Below are positions 33,147-41,748 of a DNA stretch of 44,533 nucleotides, piece after piece. The notes under the pieces were generated by a model. That model was not told the origin of the DNA, did not search any database, and saw only the letters and a program-made list of their open reading frames with translations. A program made the translations under genes and the position numbers. How positions within the stretch are numbered: position 1 is the stretch's first letter; each line of letters begins with the position of its first letter. Source of the DNA: Pseudomonas triticifolii (GTDB lineage: Bacteria > Pseudomonadota > Gammaproteobacteria > Pseudomonadales > Pseudomonadaceae); assembly GCF_014358015.1 (NCBI RefSeq), contig NZ_JACONV010000030.1, positions 1-44,533 of the forward strand, in the 5' to 3' direction.

Positions 33147-34457
33147 CTAAACCGCATCCCTGGGCAACATCAGCCCCAGCGGCAGGCGCACTCGCGCTTC
33201 CAGGCCGCCTCCTGAACGGTTCCTCAGCTCTACATTGCCGCCATGCATGGCGGCGATGCGCTTGACGATGGCCAGCCCAAGCCCCGTGCCTTTACCGCTG
33301 CGCGCGCGGTCGCCACGGATGAAGGGGTTGAAGATGGTGTCCAGTTCCGATGGATCGATACCTGCACCACGGTCCAGCACGCTCAGCACCACGTACGGCG
33401 CATTGCGATCGCCTGACACATAAGCCGCCACTTCAATGCCATTGCCCGCATGGTGCTTGGCATTGCCGATCAGGTTGGTGAGCAGACGCTTCATAGAGAC
33501 ACGGCGCAGCGGGAAAGGCGGAATCGGCTCCAGACACAGACGGATACTCTCCTCGGCACCGTTGAACGGCTCGACCACGTCGCGCACCAGATCGCCCAGA
33601 TCGACTTCCTCGATTTCCTCGTCACGGCCATCACGAATGAAGGCCAGGAACTGGTCGAGAATCGCATCCATGTCCTCGATGTCACGCACCATGCCTTCGG
33701 TGAATTCGTTGTCGCTCATCAATTCAAGTGACAGCCGCAGCCGGGTCAGCGGTGTACGCAAGTCATGGGACACACCCGCCAGCATCAACTCGCGCTCCTG
33801 CCCCGCCTGCTCGACATCCTCGGCCATCTGGTTGAAAGCTCGATACACCTCGGCCATCTCGCTCGGTGTATCGCTGATCGGCAGGCGCACGCTGCGGCCC
33901 TGCCCCAGTTGGCGAGCCGCGAAGACCAAGCGCTTCAGCGGCTGATTGAGCTGCCGCACGAATATCCAGGCAGACGCCGTGGACAAAAGACCGATAGCGA
34001 GGAACCAACCCAGAACGCTCCAGATTTTCTGACCGCGCAGCGGATGCGGGTACAGCGGCACCTTCAGCCAGCCATCGCCCAGGCTCGGTGCGCGCACCCA
34101 GAGCGCAGGCGGTGCATGAACACGTAATCGCACTTCGGTGTCCTCACCCAGCTCGGCCTGCATCTGCCGCTGATAGATCTCGCTGTACGGCCAGTGCTGC
34201 TCGCCTTCCGGCACACCGCCGCCCACCACACGAATCAGACCCGCCGCCTCGGCAATCGCTTCCCGGTCGTTTTCATCCGCCGCCCAGTAAGCACGCAGCG
34301 TCAAAGCCACGCCGTGGCTGTATTGCCTGTCGACCAGCACGTCCTCGTTCATCAGCAGGTAGACCAGCGTCAGCGCCTTGGAAAACAGCACGACGATGAG
34401 CACCAGCCACAGGGTGCGGGAGAAAAAACTTTGCGGGAACCAGAGCGGAGTCTTCAT
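33147..34457 (-). CDS. envZ: Osmosensor histidine kinase EnvZ
   Basis: 436-aa inner-membrane sensor kinase. It has two membrane segments (about residues 14-35 and 146-167), a periplasmic domain between them, a HAMP region, the H-box GVSHDLRTPLTRL (His231), N-box NLIGNAKHHAGNG, G1 DRGAGI and G2 GKGTGLGLAIV. Start ATG 34457 gives MKTPLWFPQSFF; the longer frame is in the intergenic spacer. It is downstream of ompR but separated from it by 163 bases with a strong hairpin. Confidence 0.94.
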   Translation of the reverse strand: MKTPLWFPQSFFSRTLWLVLIVVLFSKALTLVYLLMNEDVLVDRQYSHGVALTLRAYWAADENDREAIAEAAGLIRVVGGGVPEGEQHWPYSEIYQRQMQAELGEDTEVRLRVHAPPALWVRAPSLGDGWLKVPLYPHPLRGQKIWSVLGWFLAIGLLSTASAWIFVRQLNQPLKRLVFAARQLGQGRSVRLPISDTPSEMAEVYRAFNQMAEDVEQAGQERELMLAGVSHDLRTPLTRLRLSLELMSDNEFTEGMVRDIEDMDAILDQFLAFIRDGRDEEIEEVDLGDLVRDVVEPFNGAEESIRLCLEPIPPFPLRRVSMKRLLTNLIGNAKHHAGNGIEVAAYVSGDRNAPYVVLSVLDRGAGIDPSELDTIFNPFIRGDRARSGKGTGLGLAIVKRIAAMHGGNVELRNRSGGGLEARVRLPLGLMLPRDAV

Positions 34458-34536
34458 AACTGCAGCTACACACTTTGCAGGGCGAGCCTGGGCTCGCAAG
34501 TTTGCCGGACGCGGGCCAGACCCGAGGTACGAACGC

Positions 34537-34576
34537 AAAAAACCAGCCCGTCGATAACCGGTAAACGGTTATCGAC
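34537..34576 (-). terminator. Attenuator-like hairpin plus T-tract between ompR and envZ
   Basis: An 11-bp perfect stem GTCGATAACCG / CGGTTATCGAC (34550-34560 with 34566-34576), loop of five bases, is followed on the minus strand by GGGCTGG and then T6 (34537-34542). The T-tract is seven bases from the stem, so termination is probably partial. This would make less EnvZ than OmpR. Confidence 0.55.
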
Positions 34577-34620
34577 GTGGCTGGCAGGAACTTCGGTGTT
34601 CTGTACTGACAAAGGGTCTG

Positions 34621-35361
34621 TCAGCGATTTCCGGCACCATCGGGAACGAATACATAACCTACGCCCCAGACTGTCTGGATATAACGGGGTTTGGAAGGAT
34701 CTGGCTCGATCAGACGACGCAGACGGGAAATCTGTACGTCGATGGAGCGTTCCAGCGCATCCCATTCCCGGCCACGTGCCAGGTTCATCAGTTTGTCACG
34801 GGTCAGCGGCTCACGGGCGTGCATGACCAGCGCCTTGAGGACCGCGAATTCGCCGGTCGTCAGCATGTGTACTTCGTCGCCACGCTTGAGTTCGCGGGTG
34901 GCGAGCGACAGTACGTAGTCGCCGAAACTGACCGATTCGTCTTCGCTGCCGGGCGCACCGGGTACCGGCGCAGCCTGACGACGCAGGACCGCCTTGACGC
35001 GAGCCATCAGCTCGTCCGGGTTGAAAGGCTTGGCCAGGTAATCGTCAGCCCCCAGTTCGAGCCCCTTGATGCGGCTCAACTCATCGCCCTTGGCGGTGAG
35101 CATGATGATCGGCACCTGATTGTTCGCGGCGCGCAGACGACGGCAGGCCGACAGGCCATCTTCCCCAGGCAGCATCAAATCCAGAACCACGAGGTTGAAG
35201 ACCTCACGGGACAACAGTCGGTCCATTTGCTCCACGTTCGCCACCGCCCGGGCACGATAGCCCTTGCTGGTGAAGAAACGTTCCAGAAGACTGCTCAACC
35301 CCGGATCGTCATCAACGATCAGGATTTTTTCGCCTTCAGCATTTTGTGCGGTGCTGCTCAT
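34621..35361 (-). CDS. ompR: Response regulator OmpR
   Basis: 246-aa DNA-binding response regulator, partner of EnvZ. The receiver domain has the acidic pair in LIVDDDPG, phosphoacceptor Asp61 in VVLDLMLPGEDG, Thr89 in MLTAKGDE and Lys111 in LAKPFNPDE. The winged-helix C-terminal domain ends with RRLIEPDPSKPRYIQTVWG and VGYVF. Start ATG 35361 has AAAGGAG six bases upstream. It regulates osmotic and envelope genes in enterobacteria; the Pseudomonas targets are not visible here. Confidence 0.96.
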   Translation of the reverse strand: MSSTAQNAEGEKILIVDDDPGLSSLLERFFTSKGYRARAVANVEQMDRLLSREVFNLVVLDLMLPGEDGLSACRRLRAANNQVPIIMLTAKGDELSRIKGLELGADDYLAKPFNPDELMARVKAVLRRQAAPVPGAPGSEDESVSFGDYVLSLATRELKRGDEVHMLTTGEFAVLKALVMHAREPLTRDKLMNLARGREWDALERSIDVQISRLRRLIEPDPSKPRYIQTVWGVGYVFVPDGAGNR

Positions 35362-35520
35362 CGGATGCTCCTTTGATCTCGGGGCGCATTATGGCGTAGC
35401 TGCGGTGATGCGCACCGTGTGCATTGTTAGCAGATTTTACTGGGGGCCACACTGATGAGTGTTTTGAGGGCGCAAAAACAGCTCGCTCGTCGGCCAATCC
35501 CCTAATCCGGCGTCGCTGGG

Positions 35521-35526
35521 TATAAT
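35521..35526 (+). promoter_or_regulatory. Likely -10 element (TATAAT) for tex
   Basis: A perfect TATAAT 136 bases upstream of the tex start, in a 300-base gap between divergent ompR and tex. There is no good -35 hexamer at 16-18 bases; TG occurs two bases before it, close to an extended -10. Confidence 0.45.
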
Positions 35527-35661
35527 GCGCCGCCCTCAAAGTCAGGCAACACCAGACTTATGGCAGTTCGCCAGTCAGGAAAATAAACCGTCCGCGACGC
35601 GGAATCTGACACGCCGGACCGTACACAGCCCAGTTTTTTGCTCACAACTCCAGGTGGTCTT

Positions 35662-37983
35662 ATGGACAGCATCAACAGCCGCATCGCCGAAGAACTCGGC
35701 GTACGCCCACAACAGGTCGCAGCGGCCGTAGCACTACTGGATGAAGGCTCGACAGTGCCCTTCATTTCCCGCTACCGCAAGGAAGTGACCGGCAGCCTCG
35801 ATGACACGCAACTGCGTCATCTGGAAGAGCGCCTGCGCTACCTGCGCGAGCTGGACGACCGGCGTGTCAGCATCCTTGCCAGCATCGAAGAGCAAGGCAA
35901 GCTGACCCCGGAACTGGCCCGCGACATTAAACTGGCCGACACCAAGACCCGGCTTGAAGACTTGTACCTGCCGTACAAGCAGAAACGCCGCACCAAGGGC
36001 CAGATTGCCCTTGAAGCCGGTCTGGGCGAGCTGGCCGATGGCCTGTTCAACGACCCGGGCCTGGCCCCGGAAACCGAAGCCGCCCGCTTCGTCGACGCCG
36101 AAAAAGGCGTGGCTGATGTTAAAGCCGCGCTGGAAGGCGCCAAGTACATTCTGATGGAGCGCTTCGCCGAAGACGCGTCCCTGCTCGACAAACTGCGCAG
36201 CTTCCTCAAGCAGGAAGCCGTCATCAGTGCGCGTGTCGTACCGGGCAAAGAAGAAGAAGGCGCCAAGTTCCGTGACTACTTCGAACACGACGAGCCGCTC
36301 AAGAGCATGCCATCGCACCGCGCCCTGGCGATTTTCCGTGGCCGCAACGAAGGTTTCCTCAGCTCCGCGCTGAAAGTCGGCGAAGAATTGCCGGGCACCA
36401 TGCACCCGTGCGAGCTGATGATCGGCGAGCGTTTCGGCATTCAGAATCAGAGCCGTCCGGCTGACAAATGGCTGGCCGAAGTCGTGCGCTGGACCTGGAA
36501 GGTCAAGCTCTATAGCCATCTGGAAACCGACCTGCTGGGCGAACTGCGTGACGCCGCCGAGACCGAAGCGATCAACGTATTCGCCCACAACCTGCACGAC
36601 CTGCTGCTGGCCGCGCCTGCCGGTCAACGCGCCACGCTGGGCCTGGACCCTGGCCTGCGCACCGGCTGCAAGGTGGCCGTGGTGGACGCCACCGGCAAGC
36701 TGCTCGACTACGCGACCGTGTACCCGCATGTTCCCAAGAATCAGTGGGACCAGACCATCGCGGTGCTGGCGGCGTTGTGCGCCAAGCACTCGGTGGATCT
36801 GATCGCCATCGGCAACGGCACTGCCAGCCGCGAAACCGACAAACTGGCGGCCGACCTGATCAAAAAATACCCAGGTCTGAAAATGACCAAGGTCATGGTC
36901 TCCGAAGCGGGCGCATCCGTTTACTCGGCGTCAGAACTGGCGGCCAAGGAATTCCCGGAGCTGGACGTGTCGATCCGTGGCGCGGTGTCCATCGCCCGTC
37001 GCCTGCAGGATCCGCTGGCAGAACTGGTGAAAATCGATCCGAAATCCATCGGTGTCGGCCAGTACCAGCATGACGTTTCACAACTGAAACTGGCGCGCGG
37101 GCTGGACGCTGTGGTGGAAGACTGTGTGAACGCCGTAGGTGTGGACGTGAACACCGCTTCCGTCGCGCTGCTGGCGCGTATCTCGGGGCTGAACACCACG
37201 CTGGCGCAGAACATCGTCGCTCACCGCGACGAAAACGGTGCCTTCAAGACCCGAGCTGCATTGAAGAAAGTCAGTCGTCTGGGCGAGAAAACCTTCGAGC
37301 AGGCCGCAGGCTTCCTGCGTGTCATGAGCGGCGACAACCCGCTGGACTCTTCGGCCGTCCACCCGGAAGCTTATCCACTGGTGCAGCGCATCGCGGCGGA
37401 AACCGACCGTGACATCCGCTCGCTGATCGGCGATGCCGGTTTCCTCAAGCGTCTGGACCCGAAGAAATTCACCGACGAAACCTTCGGCCTGCCTACCGTG
37501 ACCGACATTTTGCAGGAGCTTGAGAAGCCAGGCCGCGACCCGCGTCCTGAGTTCAAGACCGCTGAATTCCAGGAGGGCGTCGAAGACCTCAAGGACCTGC
37601 AACTGGGCATGATCCTCGAAGGTGTGGTCACCAACGTCACCAACTTCGGGGCATTCGTCGACATTGGCGTACATCAGGACGGTCTGGTGCATATCTCTGC
37701 GCTGTCGGAGAAATTCATCAAAGACCCGCGTGAAGCAGTCAAGGCTGGCGACGTTGTGAAAGTGAAGGTCATGGAAGTCGACATCCCGCGCAAACGCGTC
37801 GGCCTGTCGATGCGCATGAGCGACACGCCGGGCGAAAAAATCGACGGTGCCCGTGGCGCACGTCCAGGCTCGTCGCCGCGTCAGCAAAACAGCGCGCCGC
37901 GCAAGGAAACCACCAGTGCTGCACCCGCCAATAACGCCATGGCTTCGCTGTTCGCCAACGCCAAGCAGCTGAAGAAACGCTGA
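35662..37983 (+). CDS. tex: Tex-family RNA-binding transcription accessory protein
   Basis: 773-aa nucleic-acid-binding protein with the full Tex layout. An N-terminal helical domain is followed by a YqgF/RNase H-like domain (starting near residue 326 with LGLDPGLRTGCKVAVVD) and helix-hairpin-helix repeats (near 495-570, ALLARISGLNTTLAQNIV). A C-terminal S1 domain follows (about 646-720, GVVTNVTNFGAFVDIG), then a low-complexity basic tail. Start ATG 35662 has AGGTGG four bases upstream. The stop overlaps the thioesterase start (TGATG). Confidence 0.96.
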   Translation: MDSINSRIAEELGVRPQQVAAAVALLDEGSTVPFISRYRKEVTGSLDDTQLRHLEERLRYLRELDDRRVSILASIEEQGKLTPELARDIKLADTKTRLEDLYLPYKQKRRTKGQIALEAGLGELADGLFNDPGLAPETEAARFVDAEKGVADVKAALEGAKYILMERFAEDASLLDKLRSFLKQEAVISARVVPGKEEEGAKFRDYFEHDEPLKSMPSHRALAIFRGRNEGFLSSALKVGEELPGTMHPCELMIGERFGIQNQSRPADKWLAEVVRWTWKVKLYSHLETDLLGELRDAAETEAINVFAHNLHDLLLAAPAGQRATLGLDPGLRTGCKVAVVDATGKLLDYATVYPHVPKNQWDQTIAVLAALCAKHSVDLIAIGNGTASRETDKLAADLIKKYPGLKMTKVMVSEAGASVYSASELAAKEFPELDVSIRGAVSIARRLQDPLAELVKIDPKSIGVGQYQHDVSQLKLARGLDAVVEDCVNAVGVDVNTASVALLARISGLNTTLAQNIVAHRDENGAFKTRAALKKVSRLGEKTFEQAAGFLRVMSGDNPLDSSAVHPEAYPLVQRIAAETDRDIRSLIGDAGFLKRLDPKKFTDETFGLPTVTDILQELEKPGRDPRPEFKTAEFQEGVEDLKDLQLGMILEGVVTNVTNFGAFVDIGVHQDGLVHISALSEKFIKDPREAVKAGDVVKVKVMEVDIPRKRVGLSMRMSDTPGEKIDGARGARPGSSPRQQNSAPRKETTSAAPANNAMASLFANAKQLKKR

Positions 37984-38366
37984 TGGATATTCCTGAAGAC
38001 CTGACCCACAGTGCCTTTTTCAAGATGCTGGGCTGTGAGCTCCGGCGTCTGGACGAAGGCGTCGCCGAAGTTGCACTGCCGCTGGAGGCGCACTTGCGCA
38101 ACCGCGGCAATGTAATGCACGGCGGGGCGATCTTCAGCCTGGTCGACATCAGCATGGGGCTGGCCTGTTCCAGCTCCCATGGCTTCGATCAGCGCAGCGT
38201 GACCATCGAGTGCAAGATCAACTACGTGCGGGGCGTGTCCGAAGGCGAGGTGGTATGCACCGCCACCGTGCTGCACGCGGGACGTCGCACGCTGGTTGTC
38301 GAGGCGCAAGTCGTTCAGGGCGATAAGCTTGTGGCCAAGGCCCAAGGCACGTTTGCGGTCATCTAG
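37983..38366 (+). CDS. PaaI-family hotdog-fold thioesterase
   Basis: 127-aa acyl-CoA thioesterase of the PaaI/YbgC-like hotdog superfamily. Visible are the catalytic-loop NVMHGGAIFSLVD (His46-Gly-Gly, Asp55) and the central strand TIECKINYVRGVSEG. Start ATG 37983 shares a base with the tex stop, so it is translationally coupled to tex. The substrate acyl group is not predictable. Confidence 0.88.
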   Translation: MDIPEDLTHSAFFKMLGCELRRLDEGVAEVALPLEAHLRNRGNVMHGGAIFSLVDISMGLACSSSHGFDQRSVTIECKINYVRGVSEGEVVCTATVLHAGRRTLVVEAQVVQGDKLVAKAQGTFAVI

Positions 38367-38440
38367 ACTTCAAGATGTGTGAGATGAAAGCGATCACTGC
38401 GAACGGAACCTAGCTGTACGCGACCAATTTGGGTTAATTT

Positions 38441-38462
38441 CGGCACCATTAGCGTGGTGCCG
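38441..38462 (+). promoter_or_regulatory. Dyad/hairpin in the gshA leader
   Basis: CGGCACCA-TTAGCG-TGGTGCCG, 8-bp arms, in the 245-base gap between the thioesterase and gshA, 150 bases before the gshA start. It could be a terminator for tex-thioesterase without a T-tract, or an operator for gshA. Confidence 0.4.
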
Positions 38463-38611
38463 AGTCCATTTGGTGGTACGACGAAGAGCCGTGATTGCGA
38501 ACAGGCGTCAAAAGACCCCAACCAGGCGAAAACGCCAGTTCCTTTCTTCACCCTTGTAGACCGTCATGTCCACCCCCATATCGGGGCGACCGATGCGTGA
38601 AGGATTCCACC

Positions 38612-40201
38612 TTGAGCGAACTTTTAAACCGTCGTCTGGCGTTGCTTGGCGAGCGCAACAACCTCTCTCTGCTGGAGCAGTGCCTGCACGGTATCGAGCG
38701 CGAATGCCTGCGTGTGACCGAACAGGCGCACCTGGCGCAGACGCCTCATCCGGCCGCTCTGGGCGCGGCATTGACCAACAGCCTGATCACCACCGACTAT
38801 TCGGAGTCGCTGCTGGAATTCATCACACCGGCGCTCAAAGACCCGGTGCAGACGCTTGACAGCCTCGACAAGATCCACCGCTTCGCCTACAGCAAGCTGG
38901 ACCGCGAGCTCCTCTGGAGCCCGTCCATGCCCTGCCCGTTGCCCGACGAAGAACATATACCGATTGCCTATTACGGCACTTCGAACATCGGCAAGCTCAA
39001 GTATGTGTACCGCAAGGGTCTGGCGTTGCGTTATGGCAAGACCATGCAGTGCATTGCCGGTATTCATTACAATTTCTCGCTGCCCGAAGACGCCTGGGCG
39101 TTGCTCAAGCAGACCGAAGACTTTGCCGGTGACGCGCGCGATTATCAGTCGCACTCCTACATCGCGCTGATTCGTAACTTCCGTCGCTACAGCTGGCTGC
39201 TGATGTACCTGTTCGGTGCGTCGCCAGCACTGGATGCAGGCTTCCTGCGTGGCCAGCCGCACATGCTTGAGCAGTTCGACGGCGACACGCTGTACCTGCC
39301 TTATGCAACCAGCCTGCGCATGAGCGATCTGGGTTACCAGAGCAACGCCCAGGCTGACCTGACGCCGTGCTACAACGATCTGGTCAGCTACACCGACAGC
39401 CTGCGCAAGGCTGTTGCCACGCCGTATGCGCCTTACGTCGAAACCGGCACTCACGACGCGAACGGTGAATGGGTGCAGCTCAACACCAACGTGCTGCAGA
39501 TCGAAAACGAGTACTACTCCAACATCCGCCCCAAGCGTGTGACCTACAGCGGCGAACGCCCGATCCAGGCGCTCGTTTCTCGCGGCGTGCAGTACGTCGA
39601 AGTCCGCTGCCTGGACATCAACCCGTTCCTGCCCACCGGCATCAGCCTGGAGCAGTCGCGCTTCATCGATGCCTTCGTGTTGTATTGCGCCCTCGAAGAG
39701 AGCCCGCAACTGGCTCATCACGAGTGCTCGAACGCAGGCTCCAACTTCCTGACGGTGGTCAAGGAAGGACGTCGCCCGGACCTGGAACTGCTGCGTAACA
39801 ACGACCCGGTCAAACTCAAGGACTGGGCCAACGAGTTGCTGCAGAAAATCACGCCGATCGCCCAATTGCTCGACAAGGCCCAAGGCAGTGACGAGCACCT
39901 GAAATCGATGGCGGTGCAACATGCGAAGGTGGCCGATGCATCACTGACGCCTTCGGCGCAGGTGCTGGAAAGCATGCGGGCGCATAACGAAGGCTTTACC
40001 GGGTTCTCGTTGCGCCAGAGCCAGCTCCACGCCGAATACTTCCGCACTCACCCGCTGACGCCTGAAGAACAGGCGCACTTCGAAGAACTGGCAAAAACTT
40101 CGATTGCCGAACAGGCCGAACTGGAAGCGACCGAAGAAGTGGTGGATTTCGACACCTTCGTCGGGTCGTATCAGGCGAGTATTCTGTCGATCAGCAACTG
40201 A
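38612..40201 (+). CDS. gshA: Glutamate-cysteine ligase
   Basis: 529-aa ATP-dependent ligase forming gamma-glutamylcysteine, the first step of glutathione synthesis. Gamma-proteobacterial GshA signatures are GIERECLRV, TTDYSESLLEFITP, GIHYNFSLPE, RNFRRYSWLLMYLFGASPA, LRMSDLGYQ and VEVRCLDINPF. The start is TTG 38612: GAAGGA lies seven bases upstream and the protein then begins MSELLNRRLALLG, matching P. aeruginosa GshA. GTG 38597 lies before that ribosome site and is rejected. The TTG start may hold expression low. Confidence 0.94.
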   Translation: MSELLNRRLALLGERNNLSLLEQCLHGIERECLRVTEQAHLAQTPHPAALGAALTNSLITTDYSESLLEFITPALKDPVQTLDSLDKIHRFAYSKLDRELLWSPSMPCPLPDEEHIPIAYYGTSNIGKLKYVYRKGLALRYGKTMQCIAGIHYNFSLPEDAWALLKQTEDFAGDARDYQSHSYIALIRNFRRYSWLLMYLFGASPALDAGFLRGQPHMLEQFDGDTLYLPYATSLRMSDLGYQSNAQADLTPCYNDLVSYTDSLRKAVATPYAPYVETGTHDANGEWVQLNTNVLQIENEYYSNIRPKRVTYSGERPIQALVSRGVQYVEVRCLDINPFLPTGISLEQSRFIDAFVLYCALEESPQLAHHECSNAGSNFLTVVKEGRRPDLELLRNNDPVKLKDWANELLQKITPIAQLLDKAQGSDEHLKSMAVQHAKVADASLTPSAQVLESMRAHNEGFTGFSLRQSQLHAEYFRTHPLTPEEQAHFEELAKTSIAEQAELEATEEVVDFDTFVGSYQASILSISN

Positions 40202-40219
40202 GGGCTGGAATACGAACCA

Positions 40220-40314
40220 CCGTGGGAGCCGGCTTGCCGGCGATTCGGCTTCTCAGCCGCTACATCAGCGCCTGAACTGGCGCTATCGCCGGCAAGCCGC
40301 CTCCCACGGTTTTT
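40220..40314. repeat. REPIN forming a long hairpin after gshA, also terminator-like
   Basis: Two opposed REP copies, CCGTGGGAGCCGGCTTGCCG (from 40220) and its near-complement ending CCTCCCACGG (40309), pair over about 25 bases with two mismatches. TTTTT follows at 40310-40314. The element lies between convergent gshA and argA and can act as a plus-strand terminator. Confidence 0.87.
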
Positions 40315-40328
40315 ACGTCAGACGTTGA

Positions 40329-41627
40329 TCAAATCGCTTTCTCGAAAATCTTCGAATTGCGCTGGTAGTTATATAACGACGCACGGGCGCTGGGCAGGCG
40401 GTCGACGCTGCTCGGCTCGAAACCACGCTCGCGGAACCAGTGCGCGGTGCGGGTGGTAAGCACGAACAGGGTTGTGATCCCCAGCGCACGGGCGCGGTTT
40501 TCGATGCGCTCGAGCAACTCGTCGCCACGGCCACCATGACGGTACTCGGGGTTGACCGCCAGACACGCCAGCTCGCCCGCCTGCGAACCGGAAATCGGGT
40601 ACAGCGCTGCACAGGCGATGATCAGGCCTTCACGTTCGACCACGCTGAACTGGGTGATCTCGCGTTCCAGCACTTCGCGTGAGCGCCGCACCAGAATGCC
40701 CTGCTCTTCCAGCGGCGTGATCAGGTCCATCAAGCCGCCCACGTCCTCAATCGCGGCCTCGCGAACCAGCTCGAATTGCTCCTGAGCGACCAGCGTGCCG
40801 CCACCGTCGCGGGTGAACAGTTCGGTCAGCAGCGCGCCATCCTCGGCATAGCTGACAATGTGGCTGCGGCCCACGCCGCCACGGCAGGCTTCGGCCGCCG
40901 CATCCAGCAGTTCCGCCTGATAGTTGCTGCCCAAACGCTGCAAGTGCGCGGGCACCTGCTGAGGGCGCAGCTCACGCACCAGGCGGCCCTGCTCGTCCAG
41001 CAAACCGGTTTCAGCCCCGAACAGCAGTAGCTTGTCAGCGGCCAGGTCGATGGCGGCGCGGGTCGCGACGTCTTCGCAGGCCAGGTTGAAGATCTCACCC
41101 GTCGGCGAATAGCCCAAAGGCGATAGCAGCACGATGTGGCGCTCGTCCAGCAGGCGGTTGATACCTTTGCGGTCGACCCGGCGCACTTCACCGGTGTGCT
41201 GGTAATCGACGCCTTCCAGCACGCCGATCGGACGCGCGGTGACGACGTTGCCGCTGGTGACGCGCAGACGCGAGCCCTGCATCGGCGAGGCGGCCATGTC
41301 CATCGACAGGCGCGCCTCGATGGCGATGCGCAACTGACCGACAGCGTCGATCACGCATTCCAGGGTTTCGGTATCGGTGATGCGCATGTCGCGATGAAAG
41401 CGCGGCGTGATGCCACGCTGTGCCAGCCGACTTTCGATCTGCGGACGCGAGCCGTGGACCAGCACCAGCCTTACCCCCAGGCTGTGCAGCAGCACCAGGT
41501 CGTGGACGATGTTGCCGAAGTTGGGATGTGCGACGCCGTCGCCGGGCAGCATGACCACGAAGGTGCAGTCACGATGGGCATTGATATAGGGGGACGCGTG
41601 GCGTAGCCAGTTAACGTATTCGGGCAT
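40329..41627 (-). CDS. argA: N-acetylglutamate synthase
   Basis: 432-aa enzyme making N-acetylglutamate, the first intermediate of arginine synthesis. An N-terminal amino-acid-kinase domain (LVLVHGSRPQIESRL, LLSPLGYSPTGEIFNL) carries the arginine feedback site. A C-terminal GNAT domain contains LACLAVNPEYRHGGRGDELL and ENRARALGI. Start ATG 41627 (MPEYVNWLRHASPYIN) matches other Pseudomonas ArgA; the ribosome site is weak (AGG eleven bases upstream). It lies 121 bases downstream of argE on the same strand. Confidence 0.95.
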   Translation of the reverse strand: MPEYVNWLRHASPYINAHRDCTFVVMLPGDGVAHPNFGNIVHDLVLLHSLGVRLVLVHGSRPQIESRLAQRGITPRFHRDMRITDTETLECVIDAVGQLRIAIEARLSMDMAASPMQGSRLRVTSGNVVTARPIGVLEGVDYQHTGEVRRVDRKGINRLLDERHIVLLSPLGYSPTGEIFNLACEDVATRAAIDLAADKLLLFGAETGLLDEQGRLVRELRPQQVPAHLQRLGSNYQAELLDAAAEACRGGVGRSHIVSYAEDGALLTELFTRDGGGTLVAQEQFELVREAAIEDVGGLMDLITPLEEQGILVRRSREVLEREITQFSVVEREGLIIACAALYPISGSQAGELACLAVNPEYRHGGRGDELLERIENRARALGITTLFVLTTRTAHWFRERGFEPSSVDRLPSARASLYNYQRNSKIFEKAI

Positions 41628-41748
41628 GACAGCAAGAGCCTGTAGAAAAAATGGACGAAGGGCAGAAACACGCACAACGCTGGGCGGTTATCGTCGTAAC
41701 AGGCTTGGCAACACGCGCACTCTCCTTTTCAAGGTTTTCTGACTCGCC

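Noticed and set aside
38405..38429. GGAACC followed by CCAATTT, hrp-box-like, upstream of gshA
   Set aside because: Spacing is 12 bases instead of 15-16, and the second half is CCAA rather than CCAC.
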